From: Lentinula raphanica
Taxonomy: Eukaryota; Basidiomycota; Agaricomycetes; Agaricales; Omphalotaceae
NCBI GenBank assembly: GCA_027919835.1
Contig: JANVFP010000054.1
Location: 102,150-166,149, forward strand
Length of the DNA: 64,000 nt
Direction of reading: 5' to 3'
Part shown: positions 56,730 to 64,000 of the stretch, piece after piece
How the letters are laid out: each line of letters begins with the position of its first letter
Position numbering within the stretch: position 1 is the first letter of the stretch
Notes under the pieces: generated by a model
Database searches by the model: none
What the model saw: only the letters and a program-made list of their open reading frames with translations
Told to the model about the DNA's origin: nothing
Translations under genes and position numbers: made by a program

Positions 56730-58190
56730 TTGTACAACTCAACTCTAACTCTCTTATCCAGTCCACTCTCTATCTTGGCGCCAGGATGTCCTGGTGCGAG
56801 CTCTGATGAACCGCGCACATCAGAGACTCGAACGGTTACGGAAACTCATCAAACCAATACCCTTGAACATAACATTCTTGATCCACTCCAGCTTCTCTTC
56901 TCCCTGCCAGTTACCGGTACAGCTCAACACCCGCATCAAGCGGAATTACACAACACATCTGAACAACAGCTTGCTCCCCGGAAAGCCCAAAAAGACCGTC
57001 TCATTGCTCATAACAAGTTCCGTCTGAATGTTTGGGTGGCCGAACGCCTCAATACTTGGAGTTCACCCTTTGCAGAAAACCAGAAATCATCAGACTTACT
57101 CAAACTCCCCGAACATCTTCTTGCAGCAACTCAGTCCCTCATCGCTGATAGCTTCGCGGACCAAACCAAGTCATTGTACGGCGCTGGGCTGTTACGTTAT
57201 CACCAATTTTGTGACCGCGAAAATATACCAGACGAAATGAGAATGCCAGCACCGGAACTCCTCATTGCAGGCTTTGTGGCATCACATGCGGGTTCGGTTT
57301 CAGGCAGTACCATACGTTCATGGCTATCAGGCATCCACGCATGGCACATAATGAATCAAGCCCCCTGGCCCAAAAACTCCGAATTCTTGGCTCTTGCACG
57401 CAGATCAGCAAATGCGAAAGGCTCACACCTCCGTCGCACGCAACGTAACCCGATTACATTACAGCACCTCCTAGCACTCCGTGCAAATCTGACTCTCGAT
57501 AATCCCTTTCACTGTGCAGTCTGGGCACTAGCACTAACCTGCTTCTGGGGTTGTAGACGCTTGGGAGAATTGACAGTCCCTTCCGAATCTAAATTTCATC
57601 CAGCCCACCACATCACTCGAACAGGTACAATTGACAATTTCCTCATCACTTCCGACCGTCGTCGTTTGAAATTTCACATCCCCTGGTCCAAATCAACAAG
57701 GGAACAGGGAGCAGACGTGATCGCATCCTCAAATATTACAGCACTCTGCCCATGTGAGGCATTCGAGCTCCACTGGTCCCGGAACCAGGCAGTACCAGAT
57801 GCCAGTTTCCCCCTCTTTGCATTCATTGATGAGCACGGCAGGCCTAGACATATGACGAAGTCCAAATTCCTCAAGTTCGTCACCAGCATATGGAACTCAG
57901 CAGGCATGAAGCATGTCTTAGGTCATAGCTTCCAGATCGGCGGAGCTGTTGAACTCCTGTTAGCGGGTGTCCCGCCTCACGTTGTGGCAGCCATTGGAGG
58001 CTGGTCATCACTTGCATTCCTGGTCTACTCGAGACGGATTGAGGACATCATACTCTCGCAGATGTCGGACACTTACAAGAATGACTGGGACCGTATACGA
58101 CTTGCAATTAAAAACTTTCAGAAAGAGAATCAAATTTCGGACTCATTAATTACCAACTGTACTCAAGGACTCACACTCTCAGATGCATAA
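56730..58190 (+). pseudogene. Tyrosine recombinase of the retrotransposon, catalytic Arg replaced
   Basis: The open frame is 486 codons. The SAM-like N-terminal part has TKSLYGAGLLRYHQFCDREN and IRSWLSGIHAWH. The catalytic part has CRRLGELTVPSE (first Arg), FHIPWSKSTREQG, GHSFQIGGAVELLLAG and a C-terminal FLVYSRR (Tyr nucleophile). Enzymes of this group have H-x-x-R at the box where this copy has HSFQ (CAG at 57933-57935), so the second catalytic Arg is lost. The first residues may follow an intron after the RT gene (56707-56760, again AACTC-rich). The frame is otherwise open, so inactivation is recent or the protein is a partial relic. Confidence 0.85.
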
Positions 58191-58430
58191 CTGTTGTAAT
58201 TTTTGTAATTCTTGCAGAAAATATATTGTGTTCCACAATCACATCGCCCTTGCTCTGTTTGGGGGTCGAGTAGCCTCGGTGGAGCATTGGGCTCTGTCTG
58301 GGTGTCCCGGCTACTCTCCCATTCATGGGTGGGTAATGCGGGGCCAAGCCCCAGGCAAACCCTCAATAACTATTAACAAACTCCCTACTCTGTGTCCTCT
58401 GGCTAGAAGTAGCCGACGGACTTATCTTAT

Positions 58431-58569
58431 TGAGCGAGAGGCTAGCAGAGCTAGCTTCTCAGAGGATAAGATAAGCAAGGCGATGATGGCCGGTCTCGGC
58501 GCCTTGAGCGCTTAACTCTTCTCAACCGTGCCACCATCGCCGTTGCTGCTGAACTAGGTTTTTTGAGAC
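58431..58569 (+). repeat. Right 139-bp direct repeat of the retrotransposon
   Basis: This is the partner of 51385-51523 and keeps all four CpG sites that are lost there. It is preceded by CTTATCTTA (58421), which can pair with TAAGATAAG inside the repeat, giving a potential hairpin. Confidence 0.93.
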
Positions 58570-58652
58570 CCTCCCACCTCCCTATTCACACTCTAGTGCC
58601 ACAGGCACTCCAGGCTTAGCTAAAACCGCTTCGGTGGGTTGCCCACCCACTC

Positions 58653-59646
58653 CTGGTGCTATGCAACCTCCCCTTATGATAAAATTCGAAGCACCATACA
58701 AAACACTAGCCCCTGCAACAGAGGTCGAAGTCATGTCTCCCTCCCAGTGCGAGGTTGGAAAATGGTGCCGAGAATTCGAGCCTCCTGCAGAGAAGGATAT
58801 CAGACCTGCGAGTACATGAACAGAAAGGAGCCGTTTACCTCGAGATGTATGCCGGAACCTGGCTTCACCATGAAAAGCTTGCGTTCGAGTCCCCCCTTGG
58901 AAAGAATCACAATAGGATTTAGGGTGTCTTCCCAGTAGGGAACGCTTTGACTTACTGCGTCGGTCAATGATGACCCTGTTACCTGCTACTGCAGAGAATG
59001 CTCCCGGAGACATGTTTCTGCGGCGGCGTTGAAACGACCTTCTTTCTTCAGAGTTCCATCTCAACAGGGGCGTTTCATCGAAATGCCTATCGAACGTGTT
59101 CTCTTCATCATATGTTGATTCGTGAATGGCATCAACGGGCCATTCGCGTTCAAGCTCGTCTTCCGAGTCCTGTCTGGACAGGCTCATAGGATAATCGTAT
59201 AGACTGATTTTGTCTTCGCCGTCGAAAACAAAAGATTGACCGGCTGAAAGGAAGATAAGAGTTGGTACTTATGCATACGACCCCGTCAGGTGCAACGAAC
59301 GACTTACGATGAGCTCGGATCCATTCGATTACCTTTTTTTCGTTGCTGGTAACATGTATAGCGTTCTCTGAGTCTGGGAAGACAATTCAGCGGATACACA
59401 ATGCAATGTGGTCTCATCTACACACTGTGCTCGAGAGCTTCCGCACTATCGTTGCTCAGCAAGGATTCTGATGAGCTATTAGGAGAGATTGCTTCATGAC
59501 CCGGGACTGTGAGCTTTGATCTCTTATTGATAGCAGGATAGAATTTACCATGAGAGGGTAGTTCTTCGTCTGAAGATGGCGAAATTGAACGCGGGCTCGA
59601 GTTTCCGGAGAGGTATCCTGAGTTTGATTGCGAGATTGAGGCCATG
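58653..59646 (-). pseudogene. Array gene 5, copy 2 (3' truncated)
   Basis: The start at 59646 (MASISQSNSGYLSGNSSP) and the exons with RQDSEDELEREW and NMSPGAFSAVAGNRVIIDRR match copy 1. The last motif exon reads GGCIAPG and then runs into unrelated GVGGQPTEAVLAKPG, so the second motif has lost its A-F-x-x-I-x-G-N-Q half at the junction. The remaining exons (44038-44588 in copy 1) are missing. Confidence 0.7.
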
Positions 59647-60256
59647 TCACCAATTAAGAGAAGTTTGCGAGTGAGATACCTGACACCATTGCGAAAGATT
59701 GCATTTATACAAGTTGCATCGGACATAGATCATGATCCTGGATTCAATATAGACCCCGTAGTAAACAGCACTGGAGCGATAGAAGTGTGTCTCGGGGATC
59801 CCATGGGTACAGCTTCAACGAATGAATCGAAGGAAGACAGTATGTTGTGGCGATGAGATGACCGATCATGAGAGTACTACTGCGGGCGCTTAAAGCATTG
59901 CGCGCGTGCGCTTGTTGCCCACTGAAGTTCCGACTTCTATCAATACCCTACGAGCCGCCTACCTACCTCACTCAACTTCATGAACAGTTTCGAAAAGCTG
60001 GCGTTATGTTGCAGGAAATTATAGCTACCCTTAGCGCTACCGTCCTGAACGGGTCTAGACTAATGAAATGAATGAACAACAGCATGTACACAGGATTTGA
60101 CAAATTTACAATAGCATGAACATGAACATGTAAAGAATTTACATAGCATAAACTACAGCTTGAGGAAGTGCTCCGCGAGTTGGACCAATCTTACAAAATC
60201 GGGGTGGATCCTACACTGTAATCATGGAAGGTGTGTGCTGTACATACATCAAGCGC

Positions 60257-62340
60257 TTAGAAATTGCCATTGGTCCCCCACTCTTGGGCCCAAGGATCCG
60301 TTGTATCATCATGATCGAAAGCTTGTGGTATAGCCTCTGTGACTTTGCTTGGAGAACCCGAGCGGCTGGCACTTTCGCCATGACTGCTGTTCCCTGTTTG
60401 CCGTTGATCTGAGATGTGGAAGTTGAGTCAACATGGTGTTCGTGAGACAAAGTACACCGTATACCCTCACCGTCGTTATCGGTGGCTTCCTGACCATTCC
60501 TATCTTTTTTACGGTTCGACCACGCACGGTCACGTCCACGTCCAGTCTTCGATTTCTTCGCTCCCTCTTTCCGTCTCTTCGCAGCCTCTTCCTCTCTTTT
60601 CATCTTCTTCGCCACTTGACAAATCCCTTTCGAACAAAGCGGTCCATGCACAGGACACTCCTTTTTACTTTCTTTCTCGGCATCCTGCAAGACTACATCT
60701 TCCCACAAGTTCTGTTTGACGGTCTCTGTCGTCACATCGTACTCGACATCCGCCACGTCAATCCCAGGCGGTCCGTCTTGCAAAGCACCCATGGAAAATT
60801 CGGGGTCGGGATCGTCCTCGTCAGTGAGTAAGCTTTCGTAAACTTTGTCCATCTCATCAGCAACGATCATGTTGTTCATGCCTTGGACTACGACATCAAC
60901 TTCAACTTCATCAGCGGCACCGATAGGAAACTCGGTATCTACTTCAGAAGCCCAGTCGAATTTCGATGGAGAGTCGGAAGAAGAGCCCGAGGTTGCTGTG
61001 TGAATGAGTTCAGATGGCGCAGCAGGGGTGTTTGTTGAGATACGTGGAAGACCAGGTGGATACTGTAAAGGAGGAGGAGAAGAAGCAGAAGAAGCAGAAG
61101 AAGGAGGAGATGGTCCTTTCTTCACGGGTTTCGGCAAGACTTTCGTAGAGGTAGACTGCGGCGCGGCACCTTGAAGCTTCTTGCCCCAAGCACCTTGAAG
61201 CGGTTTAGACGCTGCGACAGATGATCCATTGGATGTCGAAGGGGGAGGAAAGAGTGTCGCAGCATCCTTTGGCTTAACCCAGACATTCGGTGGAGCTTTC
61301 ACAGCTGATGGGACGTTGGAGCGAGCAGTTGGTTTGATTACTATGACATGAAAGTTTCGGTCGCAGAAAGGTCAAAATGAATAGAGAGCAGTCATACCAG
61401 GAGGCCTACTACCGTTATTACTCGCTCTAGTAATCAAGGGTGTTGTGTTACTCCAAGTCACACGTTGAGTTTCCGCAGAAGAACCTGCTGTGCCTTGAAC
61501 CCACGCACTAGAACCTACGACTGCGAGGAGGTGAGAAGAGTGCAGATACTATGGATGAGGAAGCTCGTACCTGGTTGAACAGGTCTGGGAGGAGGGGGAA
61601 AGCTGGCCACTGGTAAAGGTCGGCAGATTCTTTTGCTTGTTTTGTCTTCTGCGGGGAGATTACACCAATGGGTCGAGGGATAAGGATATTTAAAAGCTCT
61701 ACAAAGAGAGAATGGCTCAGTGGCAGATGTTGGAATACGAACAAAGGGAGTACTCGTACGATAGCGATTGCGGAACGTTCAGCCACTCATCTCTTACATT
61801 GATGGTTTTCCAGCCTGTAACGTGAGATAATGATGTTTGAGCGACGGAATGACAAAGGCGAGAAATACCCAAGTACCATCTTTCTGTGCACCACGATGAT
61901 CGTTATATACAGAGTAGAATATCTGAGAACAACATTCTCGCTCTTCCGAGTTTGGATTCTTCAAGAAGTCCTTCCTACATAGAGTCAACCAAGCTGCAAG
62001 CAGATAGCACTTGACGAGATATCGCACCATCTATGCTCACCGAGCAAGTTCCGATGTTCATCTTCTTGAAAAGCTCGGTCGACTTCGATGATGACCATTC
62101 CCCGTGCCTAAAACTATTCGTCAGAATGACGGTTAAGTATACGAAGTAGATATACTCACTGTGGGCTTGTACATGATAGCGATGAGATACTCCTTCTTGA
62201 TACACGATGCGATCCAACGTGAGAACGTTATCTGGTCCTCCTGAGCTCCCAGTTAGAGTTGAGAGGTAAGGGAAGCAGATCGTGAAGTAACGCGTGTTTA
62301 TGTCACCAGGAGGTTGGAATTCGTTTGGGCATTTTGTGCA
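60257..62340 (-). pseudogene. CPVHGP protein gene, copy 2 (frameshifted first exon)
   Basis: The large exon (60257 to about 61302) keeps APPNVWVKPKDAATLFPPPS, CPVHGPLCSKGIC and the Lys/Arg helix with few substitutions. The first exon, near 62225-62330, has lost about four bases compared with copy 1, in CTCCC, CCC and GGG runs, and the ATG frame stops after nine codons. Either the gene is dead or the assembly has indel errors in this copy. Confidence 0.65.
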
Positions 62341-62915
62341 GTTAATTGGTCAAACTTGAAAGCCACTGAAGATTGATCCAAGGTTGATATAACCTGTAAG
62401 TCAGCACGCACATATCAGTTCGAATTGCGCAGCGAGAGAGCTTTTGTCTGTAATGGATGGATGGAAAGGTATAATAATAGACAGAGAACTTGGTGAGTAG
62501 TCTGGTGAGAGCTGCGCCTGCACAAACTTATTCAGTACATAAGCGCTCATGAGCGTCTAGAAAGGACTCTCACGCCTCTCCTTCGATAGGGGCCTTTATC
62601 ATTTTGAAAAGTAGCGATTAAGCTTGAGTCCTCTAGTCGAGTGTCGTTAACAGCGAGAGCAATGAGTCCTGCAATGAGAAAGTGCAAAGGCATTCAAAAG
62701 TTCACAAAGTCGATATCTACTGAGTAGCATCCACCAAACAAGTACACGAAGAGAAGATCGCTGGCCAACGTGATAAAACCTGCCTTCTCTTCCCTCTCCC
62801 CTATTTCCTCCTTCTATCCCTCTATTGCAAGCTTTTTATCCCAGTGCGTCCTTGCCGCACTCTTCTCGTCTTGAATGTGATCGTACCATGATTGCGGAAC
62901 CTCGTATCATTTATC

Positions 62916-63391
62916 AAATTGCGGAAGTTGGAGCACGACACGTTCCATCCAATCAACACAGGTCCCGCCTACTTTAGAGACTGCGATCTCCATCAGAGTA
63001 TCGTCCACAAGCTTTTTGGTGACTGTCTCGTCTGTGACTTTTGGGCTCTCAAGGTACAAGACGCCAAGTGACTGGACAGTAGCTCTCTCTTCAATAACCC
63101 TTTCTCCAAATCCTGTTTCGGCGCCTCACCCGAAACTAAACACGGCACAAGCTTTGTATTGCGATCCGTAGGAGGAAACTTCGTCCCATCAACCTTGGAA
63201 GTCGAAATCCCTGGCTCACCGTACTTGGGCATTTGTGCGTGAACGAAATAGTCACCAATCAGCAAAACTTGATGCAGGGTGTCTTTGAGCTTGTAGAGCT
63301 TCACTTCGTAAGCTAAAAATTCTGTCAGCAGACAACATCCCCATCAGATGACTCAGACTACCTGTGGTACCAGAAGGTGGTGCTGAAGAGG
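62916..63391 (-). pseudogene. Unknown protein, copy 2 (one-base deletion)
   Basis: This is the counterpart of 48847-49332. CCCTTTCTCC at about 63099-63108 has one T fewer than copy 1, shifting the frame after the APKQDLEK segment and removing the VDWMERVVLQL end. Confidence 0.6.
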
Positions 63392-63646
63392 CTGTTCGAA
63401 AGGAATGATCAGGTTATGCGACTACACAAACATATTTGAAGATTGGAACTGTATTCACGGTTTGTACGACGTTCCAGTAGGTGAGTGTTGGAAAGGGGCA
63501 TCGCCGCCGCGTATAGGAAAGTTGTGAGGACACAACTCAAAGCGATCAAGTGCGAAGGCATAAACAGCATTTTGGGCTAGTAATTGCCAAAAGGTTAATG
63601 ATTAGTCGACGTGTGTCTTGAACGATGAATAACAATTCTCACATGA

Positions 63647-63878
63647 TACTAATCTGGAAAACTATATTGGGCCTGGACTCTCTAGGTAACACCAGGGACA
63701 CCCCCCAAATCCTTGGCCTTCTTCATTTGCCTGAGAGATATTCCAAGGATACCCAGGGCAGCCTGGGGCAGCCCAGGGATCCTAAAGATCCTGTAAAGCT
63801 CTCAGGCTAACAAGGATTTGGGGGTGTCCCTGTGGAATCACAGAGACCAGAGGCAAATGGGTGTTTTCCAGATTAGTA
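63647..63878. mobile_element. Foldback/MITE-like element copy A in the second duplicate
   Basis: Same as 49588-49820 except that one inner arm has GGGGG instead of GGGGGG. It was duplicated together with the segment and is not a separate insertion. Confidence 0.8.
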
Positions 63879-64000
63879 CTATGTACTACAGTTTTGTTTC
63901 TTGACAACAAATTTTGAGTGTATATCAAAAGATATGATGAAGGATGTCGGTAATTGGCGAGAGATAAGACGAACTGGAGAATATCAGGTGAGTCAGAGAT

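Larger units (their letters stand above)
51385..58569 (+). mobile_element. Degenerate tyrosine-recombinase retrotransposon (DIRS/PAT/Ngaro type)
   Basis: The order is direct repeat, gag-like gene, long gap, reverse transcriptase-RNase H, tyrosine recombinase, direct repeat. A tyrosine recombinase in place of a DDE integrase is diagnostic of this order of retroelements. The two 139-bp direct repeats fit split direct repeats (A1/A2); I could not identify the matching B repeats, so 58570-58652 may also belong to the element. There are stop codons in gag and RT and catalytic substitutions in RT and recombinase, so the copy is dead. Confidence 0.85.
58653..64000. repeat. Segmental duplication, copy 2 (continues past window)
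   Basis: Direct copy of 44589-49942. The junction at about 58653 falls inside the last motif exon of array gene 5. Small deletions compared with copy 1 break several frames, for example near 62245-62320 and 63100. Many of the deletions remove one base of a short run. 61560-62000 and 62340-62900 hold no gene beyond the copies listed. Confidence 0.92.

Noticed and set aside
1..64000. tRNA, rRNA, CRISPR arrays and riboswitches
   Set aside because: None seen by eye; no cloverleaf with B-box, no rRNA-like stretch, and no regular short repeats with spacers. A covariance-model scan would be needed to exclude small RNA genes.

Overview
The window reads as a fungal nuclear chromosome segment, most likely from a mushroom-forming basidiomycete (Agaricomycetes). 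Genes carry many short introns of about 50-60 nt with GT..AG ends. The transposases, a DUF6699-type protein and several conserved hypothetical families are of kinds I know from that group. No rRNA, tRNA or CRISPR array was recognised. Gene models come from reading frames and splice signals by eye; no search was run.

Region 1 (1-22951) looks like one very large CACTA-superfamily DNA transposon with Plavaka/Tnp2-like transposase. Long terminal inverted repeats lie at 1-313 and 22591-22951. The right tip, read inward, begins CACTAGGGGC. The left tip should lie about 48 bp outside the window, giving roughly 23.0 kb. Around the transposase (8350-13035, minus) sit eight or nine other genes: two RING-finger paralogues, a long coiled-coil protein, a coiled-coil protein with a Trp-rich C-terminal domain, a small membrane protein, a short GYNL-type protein, a WD40-like protein with a membrane segment, and two copies of one C-terminal domain near the two ends. 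The transposase has two in-frame TGA codons, while most cargo genes read open across several introns.

Region 2 (22952-33065) is ordinary host sequence: an MPPED-like metallophosphoesterase, a secreted GH30 glycosidase, an aldehyde dehydrogenase with two apparent one-base frameshifts at homopolymers, and a DUF2461 protein.

Region 3 (about 33900-45580) is a minus-strand array of poorly recognisable genes. They share one short Gly/Asn/Gln motif of the form G-A/S-F-x-A-V-x-G-N-Q-x-I, seen about 13 times and often at the end of an exon. A DUF6699-like gene sits inside the array.

Region 4 (44589-64000) is a direct segmental duplication. Copy 1 covers 44589 to at least 49942, and copy 2 covers 58653 to the window edge. 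Between them lie a foldback element and a degenerate tyrosine-recombinase retrotransposon of DIRS/PAT/Ngaro type (51385-58569 or slightly more). All four differences between its 139-bp direct repeats are CpG to TpG/CpA changes. Its reverse transcriptase and recombinase carry catalytic substitutions that CpG deamination would also explain. Copy 2 of the duplication has frameshifted gene copies.
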